Origin: Ralstonia sp. NFACC01
GTDB lineage: Bacteria > Pseudomonadota > Gammaproteobacteria > Burkholderiales > Burkholderiaceae
Assembly (NCBI RefSeq): GCF_900115545.1
Contig: NZ_FOWV01000006.1
Span: 173,235 to 237,234, forward strand
DNA: 64,000 nucleotides
Reading direction: 5' to 3'
This document shows positions 29,946-37,714 of the stretch, one piece after another (position 1 is the stretch's first letter; every line of letters starts with the position of its first letter). The notes below the pieces were generated by a model. The model was not told the DNA's origin, made no database searches, and was given only the letters and a program-made list of their open reading frames with translations. The translations under genes were made by a program, and so were the position numbers.

Positions 29946-29960
29946 GTCCATTTTGTGGAC
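29946..29960. promoter_or_regulatory. Palindrome 1 upstream of FapF-like gene
   Basis: GTCCATTTTGTGGAC has perfect 5-bp arms around TTTTG. It lies about 40 bp upstream of a TATAGT -10-like box (29993-29998) and resembles a second palindrome at 30042-30056 (TCCA...TTTTG...TGGA). The two centres are 96 bp apart, close to nine helical turns, which would suit a DNA-looping regulator. Confidence 0.4.
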
Positions 29961-30041
29961 GCCAACGCCCTGTCGTTTCACGTTCGCTCGCCTATAGTGG
30001 TATCCGCAGTACGCCACCCGGGGGAAATCGTGAAGGGCCCA

Positions 30042-30056
30042 TCCACTTTTGGTGGA
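30042..30056. promoter_or_regulatory. Palindrome 2 upstream of FapF-like gene
   Basis: TCCACTTTTGGTGGA has perfect 5-bp arms around TTTTG and shares TCCA/TTTTG/TGGA with the palindrome at 29946-29960. It lies 28 bp before the start codon, inside the expected 5-prime leader, so it may be an operator or a leader hairpin. Confidence 0.4.
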
Positions 30057-30083
30057 CAGGGCGCTCTCGACGGGGGACATACC

Positions 30084-31406
30084 ATGACGAAAACGCCATG
30101 GAAGCCGCAAGGTGGGTCAACCCACGCGGTTACGTGCGCATGCCTGCTGCTCTGCGGCGGGCCGGTCCTCGCACAGACCAACGAGCCGGTGGACGACAAG
30201 CCACCCAGCCTGGAAGCGCTGCAGCGCGAGCTTGCCGATACGCAGGCGCGCCTGCAGGAACTCAAGCGCTCGATCCAGCAACAGGAAACGCACCTGCGGC
30301 GCATGCGGCGCGCGCTCGGCATGAGCGAGGGCCGACTCGACACCGTGCGCGGTGCCGGCGCTCCCGGCGCGGCGGGCGATGCATCGCAAATTGCGCAGAA
30401 CGACGACACCGGCACCACGCCAGTCGGCAAACCGCCGGAGCCGCCTGACCGCCCGCCACGCATCGCGCAGATCTTCGATGAGCCCAGCGCACTCACACCG
30501 CCGGGCAAGGTGGTCGTCGAGCCGTCATTGCAGATGGCGTATTCGTCGTCCGACCGCGTGGCGCTGGTGGGCTACACCATCATCCCCGCGCTGCTGATCG
30601 GGCTGATCGACGTACGGCAGGTCAAGACCACCACGCTCACCGGCACGGTGGCGGTGCGCTATGGCCTGGCACGGCGCTGGGAACTGGAAGCGCGCGTGCC
30701 CTATGTTTACAGCGCGAGCGACACCGTCAGCCGCGAATTGTTCACCGGCACGGCCACGGACAACGCCTTCAGCTCGCACGGGCGCGGCATCGGCGATGTG
30801 GAACTGACCGCGCGCTACCAGATCAATGCGGGCGGCGTCGACAAGCCGTTCTACATCGGCTGGCTGCGCTTCAAGACGCGCACCGGCAAGGATCCGTTTG
30901 ACGTCACCACCGATTGCGTGACGCGCTGCGTGAGCAATACCACGGGCACCGGCCTGCCTCTGCAGCAGCCCACGGGCTCGGGCTTCTTCGCCGTTCAGCC
31001 GGGGCTGACGTGGCTGTTCCCGACAGACCCGGCTGTGTTCTTCGGCAGCATCAGCTACCTGCACAATTTCGAGCGCAAGGATGTCAGCCTGAACCTGGTG
31101 GACGGCTCGAAGCAGTTCCTGGGGAACGTAAAGGCCGGCGACATCATCGGCCTGAACTTCGGCATGGGGCTGGCGCTGAACGAGAAGGCATCGTTCTCGA
31201 TTGGCTACGACCAGAGCATCATCGCGCCGACCACGCAGAACGGCCAGCGCGTGCCTGGCTCGGTGCGCACGATTCTCGGCACGTTGCTGGTTGGCTATTC
31301 TTACCGGCTCTCGCCCAAAATGACGCTGAACCTTTCGGTGGGGGCAGGCCTGACGCGCGACACGCCGGACCTGACCGTCACGCTGCGTCTGCCGATCCAG
31401 TTCTAG
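30084..31406 (+). CDS. FapF-like outer-membrane beta-barrel transporter with N-terminal coiled coil
   Basis: The 440-aa protein has a signal peptide (1-30, ending GGPVLA), a heptad-like coiled coil at about 42-78 (SLEALQRELADTQARLQELK), a Pro-rich linker (113-126), and a C-terminal beta-barrel from about residue 130. The barrel carries FDEPSALTPPGKVVVEPSLQ, YTIIPALLIGLIDVRQV, RWELEARVPYVY and a terminal Phe (RLPIQF), the BAM recognition end. This layout matches FapF, the trimeric barrel that exports amyloid subunits in Pseudomonas; relatives are sometimes labelled only as transporter. GGGGGA precedes the ATG. It converges with a four-gene exported-protein operon, one base separating the stop codons. 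The FapF assignment rests on layout and recalled family motifs, not a search. Confidence 0.7.
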   Translation: MTKTPWKPQGGSTHAVTCACLLLCGGPVLAQTNEPVDDKPPSLEALQRELADTQARLQELKRSIQQQETHLRRMRRALGMSEGRLDTVRGAGAPGAAGDASQIAQNDDTGTTPVGKPPEPPDRPPRIAQIFDEPSALTPPGKVVVEPSLQMAYSSSDRVALVGYTIIPALLIGLIDVRQVKTTTLTGTVAVRYGLARRWELEARVPYVYSASDTVSRELFTGTATDNAFSSHGRGIGDVELTARYQINAGGVDKPFYIGWLRFKTRTGKDPFDVTTDCVTRCVSNTTGTGLPLQQPTGSGFFAVQPGLTWLFPTDPAVFFGSISYLHNFERKDVSLNLVDGSKQFLGNVKAGDIIGLNFGMGLALNEKASFSIGYDQSIIAPTTQNGQRVPGSVRTILGTLLVGYSYRLSPKMTLNLSVGAGLTRDTPDLTVTLRLPIQF

Positions 31407-31407
31407 C

Positions 31408-31944
31408 TCAGTGCAGCAGGGTGACGACGTTGGCCAGGGCGCCCTGCAGCACGTTGGAGAGATTCAGCTGACGGAACTGCGGCAGGCTGTTGACCGCCGC
31501 GTTGATGGTCGTCACCGCTTGCAGCGTCTGGTTGTTCAGACTGTTCTGGATGACCGTGGCCGCCGCTGCCGCCCCCGCCGCCACATCGGGCGGCGCAACA
31601 TTGTTCGGGCCGTTCTGCACAAGATTGACCGTGTTGACCACCGAGGCCAGTTGCTGCGCCTGCGTGGCCGTCATGCGTGCCACATCGGGGATGTTCACCG
31701 ATGCGCTCGCCACCAGATCGCCGTTGACGTAGACCGCTCGGTCGATGCCGAACGAGATGTGCAGCCCCGCAAGCGAGGGCACATCGAAGCCGCCGCGCAT
31801 GTCGTCGAGCTTGTCTTCGGACACGGCGTGCCAAGCATGGACGGGATTGTTATCCAAGCCATCCATGTCAGCCGCACACGCATGCCCAGCCGCAGCGAGC
31901 GCGAACCATCCAACAGCCCGCGCCACCTTGCCAAACCGCTTCAT
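31408..31944 (-). CDS. Small exported protein with double-glycine motif and QNS repeats (fibre-locus protein D)
   Basis: The 178-aa product has a signal peptide (MKRFGKVARAVGWFALAAAGHACA) and then AVSEDKLDDMRGG at residues 40-52, which resembles the LxxxxGG leader ends cut by C39 peptidases. The rest contains a beta-rich FDVPSLAGLHISFGIDRAVYV and two Asn/Gln-rich stretches (NLVQNGPNN; VIQNSLNNQTLQAVTTIN). A strong AGGAGG precedes the ATG. It is the last gene of the A-B-C-D operon and converges with the FapF-like gene. I cannot assign it to a named Fap protein; a minor fibre subunit or adaptor is an inference from the repeats and context. Confidence 0.75.
   Translation of the reverse strand: MKRFGKVARAVGWFALAAAGHACAADMDGLDNNPVHAWHAVSEDKLDDMRGGFDVPSLAGLHISFGIDRAVYVNGDLVASASVNIPDVARMTATQAQQLASVVNTVNLVQNGPNNVAPPDVAAGAAAAATVIQNSLNNQTLQAVTTINAAVNSLPQFRQLNLSNVLQGALANVVTLLH
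31789..31827 (-). other. Candidate C39 cleavage motif in protein D
   Basis: These 13 codons encode AVSEDKLDDMRGG. Compared with protein B, A, V, D, L, D, R, G, G are identical and K/R is conserved at position 6. The motif lies shortly after the signal peptide, a place suited to propeptide removal. Confidence 0.45.
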
Positions 31945-31987
31945 GATGCCCTCCTGCCGAACTATCGGGCCGCCACGCAGACGACGC

Positions 31988-32671
31988 TCAGAAGTCGGTC
32001 GGACCATGCTTGGGAACGACGATATTCCCGAGGCCGCTGCGGTCCATGCCTTCCTCCAGCGGCGCACGCGGTGCCACGCGCCAATCCGATGCGGCGTTGA
32101 ACATCGCCCCCGACTCGCGGTTGTGGACGACGAACAGCAAATGGTTGTCCCACATGCTCTCGAAACTCGCACGCGGAATCGCACGCGTGCCCATGGCCGG
32201 ATCGCCCACCAGCACACGCCCTTCTTGCACACCCTTGACCACCACGAAGTGGTGATAGCCGTTCTCGGTCAACAGCACGATGGCCGGCAAGTGCGCGTCC
32301 TTCAATGCATCCAGCGGCTGCTCGAAACCATCGGCCTCAAAGCCCAGAGAAGCCAGATAGCGTTTGATGTCGAGCAGCGAAAAGCCTTCTCGCCGGATCT
32401 TCTCCTGGTTGCCATGTTCGTACATGGCCTGGAACACGGTCTGCTCGCTCACCGGATAGCCGTACTGATACGTGAGCAGCGTCGCCACCGCGGCCGACCC
32501 GCAACTGAAGTCGAAACGCTGATGCACGGTACGCAGATAGCGCTCGGCCTTCATGCTCGTCACCGGCACGGCATAGGTGCCCCCGCCCGTGCCGAGCATG
32601 TCGATCGCGCCCGCCAACGCGGGCCCACACATCAGTGCCATCAGCACTGCACCGCACGTCTTGCGCATCAT
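31988..32671 (-). CDS. Exported C39 family cysteine peptidase (FapD-like)
   Basis: The 227-aa protein has a short signal peptide (MMRKTCGAVLMALMCGPALAG) and a single C39 domain. The catalytic Cys is in RFDFSCGSAAVATLLTY, with the oxyanion Gln six residues before it (HQRFDFSC). The His is in ENGYHHFVVVKG and the Asp in RVLVGDPAMG, so the triad is complete. Unlike ABC-transporter-fused C39 peptidases it is stand-alone and exported, as FapD is. It most likely works in the periplasm on partners of the same operon, two of which carry a double-glycine motif. It lies 16 bp downstream of the gene ending at 32688. A second ATG at 32668 is an equal start candidate. Confidence 0.85.
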   Translation of the reverse strand: MMRKTCGAVLMALMCGPALAGAIDMLGTGGGTYAVPVTSMKAERYLRTVHQRFDFSCGSAAVATLLTYQYGYPVSEQTVFQAMYEHGNQEKIRREGFSLLDIKRYLASLGFEADGFEQPLDALKDAHLPAIVLLTENGYHHFVVVKGVQEGRVLVGDPAMGTRAIPRASFESMWDNHLLFVVHNRESGAMFNAASDWRVAPRAPLEEGMDRSGLGNIVVPKHGPTDF

Positions 32672-32687
32672 TCCGCCCTTCGCAAGC

Positions 32688-33122
32688 TCAAGGCCGGAAC
32701 TGCACGTTGACGATGGTGGCGTTCTGGATCAGCACGTTCGCTCCGCTGTTCTGGATGACCGTGGGGATCCCGCTGGCATTGGCAAACGAGCCGTCGCGCA
32801 CGATGTTCGACCCCGTCGCCACATTCACGGCGGCGTTGTCGCTCACGGTGCCCGACAGGCGCGCGTCATTGACGGTCTGGTAGAGATCCTGCGTGCCGCC
32901 GCGATAGCTGTCGAGCCGATCTGCTCCCACCGCATGACCGAACCCAGGCACCGACACGGCCGCGGCGACCGGGGGACGCACCGCTTCCGTATTGGCTGTC
33001 TGAGCACCGTCTGCGATTGACGCATCGTCCGCCGCCATCGCCGCTGCCGCTGGCCACACTGCCAGGCCGCATGCCAACCACCATGCCGCCCATCCTGCTG
33101 TGGTTCTTCTGTCGGATCGCAT
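32688..33122 (-). CDS. Small exported protein with double-glycine motif and QNSG C-terminus (fibre-locus protein B)
   Basis: The 144-aa protein has a signal peptide (1-30, ending AAAAMA), a Pro/Ala linker, and AVGADRLDSYRGG at residues 64-76, matching AVSEDKLDDMRGG of the last operon gene in spacing and key residues. After that come TQDLYQTVNDARLSGTVSDN and an Asn-rich C-terminus with VIQNSGANVLIQNATIVN. The C-terminus closely resembles that of the glycine-rich protein encoded upstream (QNSGFASLIQQSINVQ). AGAGGAG precedes the ATG. It is separated from the upstream gene by 123 bp containing a 9-bp hairpin. No family is recognised; a minor subunit or nucleator is inferred. Confidence 0.75.
   Translation of the reverse strand: MRSDRRTTAGWAAWWLACGLAVWPAAAAMAADDASIADGAQTANTEAVRPPVAAAVSVPGFGHAVGADRLDSYRGGTQDLYQTVNDARLSGTVSDNAAVNVATGSNIVRDGSFANASGIPTVIQNSGANVLIQNATIVNVQFRP
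32895..32933 (-). other. Candidate C39 cleavage motif in protein B
   Basis: These 13 codons encode AVGADRLDSYRGG. Double-glycine leaders cut by C39 peptidases end in a hydrophobic-spaced LxxxxGG; here Leu70 and Gly75-Gly76 fit. The same pattern occurs in protein D (31789-31827), and a C39 peptidase lies between the two genes. Confidence 0.45.
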
Positions 33123-33149
33123 CGAATATCTCCTCTACGCTCCAACTGC

Positions 33150-33177
33150 GGGCCGGACCACCGATGCAGTCCGGCCC
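33150..33177 (-). promoter_or_regulatory. Intercistronic hairpin between genes A and B
   Basis: A perfect 9-bp GC-rich stem GGGCCGGAC/GTCCGGCCC with a 10-base loop lies in the 123-bp gap between the glycine-rich protein gene and protein B. There is no T-run after it, so it is not a classical terminator. It may protect the upstream mRNA or partly stop transcription, giving more of protein A than of downstream proteins. Confidence 0.5.
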
Positions 33178-33245
33178 CATCCACCGTCATGCGCGAAGCT
33201 TCATCGCTTGCGCCGCGGCACTTCCCCGCTCATGCCCATACCGGG

Positions 33246-34535
33246 CTATTTGCCCACATTCAGGTTCGCCTGCACGTTGATGCTTTGCTGGATGAGGGAA
33301 GCAAAGCCGCTGTTCTGGTTCGCCACCATCACGCCTGCTGCAGACTGGCCAACGCTGGTCATGGCGTTGGACATGTTGAACGTACCTGCGTCCACCATGA
33401 CCGTACCGCCCGCACCGCCCGTGCCGCCCACCGCACCATTGCCGACACCGCCATTGCCCACGCCGCCTGCACCGCCGGCCGCACCGACTGCACCCACGGC
33501 GCCATTGCCTGCCGTGGACGATGCTGCGCCGTTGGTGGCGCTGCCGTTGGTGGCGCTACCGCCTGCGCCGCCATTGCCTGCCACATTGGTAGCTGCACCG
33601 CCCGCGCCTGCCGCGCCGCCCGTGCTGCTACCGGTGGCACTGCTCGTGCCCGTGCCCGCACCGGCCGATGCCGTTGACGTACCGCTGGTGGTGGAGCCGC
33701 CAGCGCCGCCTGCACCGCCTGCCGAGGCACTGCCGCCGCCCGTGGCTGCGCCGCTGCCCTGATGGCGGTTCGCATCGCCACCGCTGGCGCTGGACGTACC
33801 GCCCGCACCGCCGCCACCGCCGCCGGCTGCGCTCGTGCTGCCCGCTGCGCCGCCAAGGCCTGCACCCAGGCTCGCCGACAGCGTGCCGGAGCTGCCGCCG
33901 GTACCGCCGCCGCCCGCATTGCCGCCAGCGGCTCCGCCATTGCCGCCGTTGCCGGCCATCGCGCCACCGTTGGTCGCGCTGCCGTGCGTGACGCTGCCGG
34001 AGCTACCGCCAGCGCCACCGCTGCCGCCTGCACCGCCAGCGCCACCGTTGCCGCCAGCGCCTGTGCCGCCGTAGCCGTATCCGCCACGCCCGCCGGCGCC
34101 GCCATTGGCCGTGCCGCCATTGTTGGTGGCGACGTTGCCGATGCCCGACACGCTGATGTTGGTGACGGTGCCATCCAGCTTGGAGACAGCAATTGCCTTG
34201 CTTGTGTTGAAGGAGTTGGTGAATGTTGCCGTTGCCATGCCGCCATTGTTGGCAGCGGCGGTGCCATAGCCGTCAGCGTTGGCCCAGCCGCTGTTGTCGC
34301 GGTTGCTGCCCTGGCTTTGGTTGTTGTGTTGATTCGAGTTATCCGTTGCCGTTGTGGTTGTGGTCGTTGCGGTATTCGTCGTCGTGTCTGTGCTGGTGTT
34401 GGTTCTGGTGATAGTCGACGTGTTGGTTTGGGTCTTGTCACCCGCCCCAGACGCCGTATTCCCGATGTCGGCCAATGCCACGCCAGAGACCCCCAATCCC
34501 ATGGCGATCGCGGTGGCCAGTAAGGTCTTCTTCAT
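33246..34535 (-). CDS. Exported glycine-rich repetitive protein, candidate main fibre or matrix subunit (protein A)
   Basis: The 429-aa protein has a clear signal peptide (MKKTLLATAIAMGLGVSGVALA, cleavage before DIGN). Residues 27-75 are Thr/Asn-rich low complexity. A short ordered-looking segment at about 101-134 (FTNSFNTSKAIAVSKLDGTV, then SVSGIGN) precedes a Gly/Ala/Ser-rich repeat region at about 138-378 built of GGAGG, NGG and TNGSATNG units. A non-repetitive 50-residue C-terminus ends QNSGFASLIQQSINVQANLNVGK-like with Asn/Gln. The C-terminus resembles that of the small exported protein B downstream. GGAG precedes the ATG, and a sigma-54-type promoter lies about 100 bp upstream. It is not a recognisable FapC or curlin; a structural secreted protein is inferred. 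Confidence 0.8.
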   Translation of the reverse strand: MKKTLLATAIAMGLGVSGVALADIGNTASGAGDKTQTNTSTITRTNTSTDTTTNTATTTTTTATDNSNQHNNQSQGSNRDNSGWANADGYGTAAANNGGMATATFTNSFNTSKAIAVSKLDGTVTNISVSGIGNVATNNGGTANGGAGGRGGYGYGGTGAGGNGGAGGAGGSGGAGGSSGSVTHGSATNGGAMAGNGGNGGAAGGNAGGGGTGGSSGTLSASLGAGLGGAAGSTSAAGGGGGGAGGTSSASGGDANRHQGSGAATGGGSASAGGAGGAGGSTTSGTSTASAGAGTGTSSATGSSTGGAAGAGGAATNVAGNGGAGGSATNGSATNGAASSTAGNGAVGAVGAAGGAGGVGNGGVGNGAVGGTGGAGGTVMVDAGTFNMSNAMTSVGQSAAGVMVANQNSGFASLIQQSINVQANLNVGK

Positions 34536-34636
34536 AACGCACTCCATAAAGGTGAGAGGGACGGCTGGAAACGCAGCCAGTAAGGCCGGCGCGCTCTGCC
34601 TGTGGGAAAAACGTGACCCACCCCGGGGCGGCTCGT

Positions 34637-34654
34637 TCGCATAAACGGTGCCAA
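34637..34654 (-). promoter_or_regulatory. Candidate sigma-54 promoter of the glycine-rich protein operon
   Basis: On the minus strand TTGGCACCGTTTATGCGA has GG and GC exactly 10 bp apart and a full TTGGCAC -24 element. The -12 region is ATGC rather than TTGC, one mismatch. It predicts a start about 93 bases before the ATG at 34535. Confidence 0.55.
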
Positions 34655-34685
34655 CTTCCAGGCCCGCTCGACAGAACTGTTCTAA

Positions 34686-34699
34686 GCGTTTGAAAACGC
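34686..34699. promoter_or_regulatory. Palindrome upstream of the sigma-54-type promoter
   Basis: GCGTTTGAAAACGC has perfect 6-bp arms around GA. It lies 32 bp upstream of the -24 element and could bind a regulator or help DNA bending. Confidence 0.3.
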
Positions 34700-34949
34700 A
34701 AAAGTTTCGCCGGCACGCGCGTACACAAGCGCTCGCCATGCCGGGCAATCGTGGCGGGACATGCAACTTTTGGAGGTCTGTTTGCGGCCCTTCGGTTACA
34801 GCGCTGATACACCGTCGTGACGCGCGGGCAACCATGGCATGCAAGGCCTTCTCGCCAAGACGCAAACCACGCGCACGCATGCGCTCAGTGTGGGTGTTTG
34901 AGAGGAGCGATTGGCTGGGTGTTTCAGGCGTGATACATCGGCGCATCGT

Positions 34950-34968
34950 CGCTCACATTGCGTGAGCG
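34950..34968. promoter_or_regulatory. Inverted repeat, possible upstream activator site
   Basis: CGCTCACATTGCGTGAGCG is a perfect inverted repeat (7-bp arms, 5-bp spacer) about 300 bp upstream of the sigma-54-type promoter, a distance compatible with an enhancer-binding protein site. Confidence 0.35.
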
Positions 34969-35146
34969 GTTGGTCGCGTTGGGCAAGCATGCCGCGGCGC
35001 ACGTCCCCTCGAGTTGCGCGCCTTGAGGGCGTACGCACCGCTGACACGCAGCCGCGCGTGGCGGCCGGATTGCGAGCGCCCCCTATCGGCAAGACGCATG
35101 CGGGAAACGCGTCTCGATTTCTACGTCGGGCGTTGCCCAGGCAGGC

Positions 35147-35198
35147 GAAAAAAACTGCGCGCGGCAAGCATCGTCATGGCAACGAAAAGCCGCGCGCA
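35147..35198 (-). terminator. Rho-independent terminator of the acyl-CoA synthetase gene
   Basis: On the minus strand a perfect 10-bp stem (TGCGCGCGGC/GCCGCGCGCA) with a 23-base loop is followed by G and seven T, 40 bp after the stop at 35238. The loop is long but the T-run is strong. Confidence 0.75.
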
Positions 35199-35237
35199 AC
35201 CCGTTCGCATTTCAATCGCGAAACCGCGCGCTCAAAC

Positions 35238-36953
<1,716 letters not shown>

Positions 36954-37185
36954 GGATGTCTCCTCCAATCAACGTTGGCCTTTTTGGGGCCTTGTTCTGA
37001 ATGATTTGTAACCGCTGCTTCCACCGCAATTTGACGCAGCTTGACGTATTTGGCAATCCGTTGCCGGACGAACAATGACGCGGAACAATTGCTGCGCTGC
37101 AGCAGCAAAAATCGGCGGGCGCCGTCATCAACGCGCTAACATGCCGGCCTGATGTTTTGCGCTTTCTTGCACGTAGGGAATGACG

Positions 37186-37695
37186 ATGATCGTAGTAGTG
37201 ATGGGTGTTTCGGGTTGCGGCAAATCCACGGTGGGCCAGAAGATTGCCGAGCGGCTGGGCTGCGCTTTCCGTGATGGCGACGAGTTCCACTCCGAGGCCA
37301 ACCGCGCCAAGATGCACGCCGGCATCCCCCTGAACGATGACGACCGCAAACCCTGGCTCGAATCCATCCGCGCCTACATGGACGAGAAGACGAGCACCGG
37401 GCAATCGCTGGTGGTGGCCTGCTCTGCTCTCAAGCAGCGCTATCGCGACGTGCTACGCGGCCCGGCCGGCAATGCCGAGTTCGTCTACCTGAAGGGCGAC
37501 TTCGATCTGCTGCAAGGCCGCCTCGCCGCACGGAAAGACCACTTCTTCAACCCGAACCTGCTGCGCAGCCAGTTTGAGGCGCTGGAAGAGCCGACCGACG
37601 CCGTCATCGTCGACATCGCGCTGCCGCCCGAAGCCATCGTCGACGAGGCCATCACGCAACTGCAGGCACGCGCCGCGCACCGCCCGGCCGCCTGA
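37186..37695 (+). CDS. gntK: Gluconokinase
   Basis: The protein (169 aa from the chosen start) begins MIVVVMGVSGCGKSTVGQKIAERLG with a Walker A GVSGCGKST and continues FRDGDEFHSEANRAKMHAGIPLNDDDRKPWL, the gluconate kinase signature, then VVACSALKQRYRDVLR. It phosphorylates D-gluconate to 6-phosphogluconate for the Entner-Doudoroff or pentose phosphate pathway. The ATG at 37186 has a TAGGGA at proper distance; another ATG two codons earlier sits too close to it. No gluconate permease or regulator is adjacent. Confidence 0.93.
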   Translation: MIVVVMGVSGCGKSTVGQKIAERLGCAFRDGDEFHSEANRAKMHAGIPLNDDDRKPWLESIRAYMDEKTSTGQSLVVACSALKQRYRDVLRGPAGNAEFVYLKGDFDLLQGRLAARKDHFFNPNLLRSQFEALEEPTDAVIVDIALPPEAIVDEAITQLQARAAHRPAA

Positions 37696-37714
37696 ACTCG
37701 CACGTGTTCGCGCG

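Larger units (their letters stand above)
34536..35237. other. 702-bp intergenic region with regulatory signals for the exported-protein operon
   Basis: No convincing gene. It holds a sigma-54-type promoter (34637-34654, minus), a 14-bp palindrome GCGTTTGAAAACGC (34686-34699) just upstream of it, a perfect 7-bp inverted repeat CGCTCAC/GTGAGCG (34950-34968) about 300 bp upstream that could be an enhancer-binding site, and the terminator of the acyl-CoA synthetase gene (35147-35198). The remaining sequence shows nothing recognisable. Confidence 0.6.

Noticed and set aside
33400-34150. Dense short repeats that could suggest a CRISPR or satellite array
   Set aside because: The repeats are irregular, in frame with the Gly/Ala-rich protein, and lack constant repeat and spacer lengths.
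33100-34523. Long plus-strand Pro/Ala-rich and Arg-rich frames across the glycine-rich gene
   Set aside because: They are antisense images of Gly/Ala codons; the minus-strand gene has signal peptide, ribosome-binding site and promoter.
34796-35167. A 123-codon minus-strand frame in the intergenic region upstream of the glycine-rich protein
   Set aside because: Arg/Cys-rich translation without motif, and it overlaps the terminator of the neighbouring gene.
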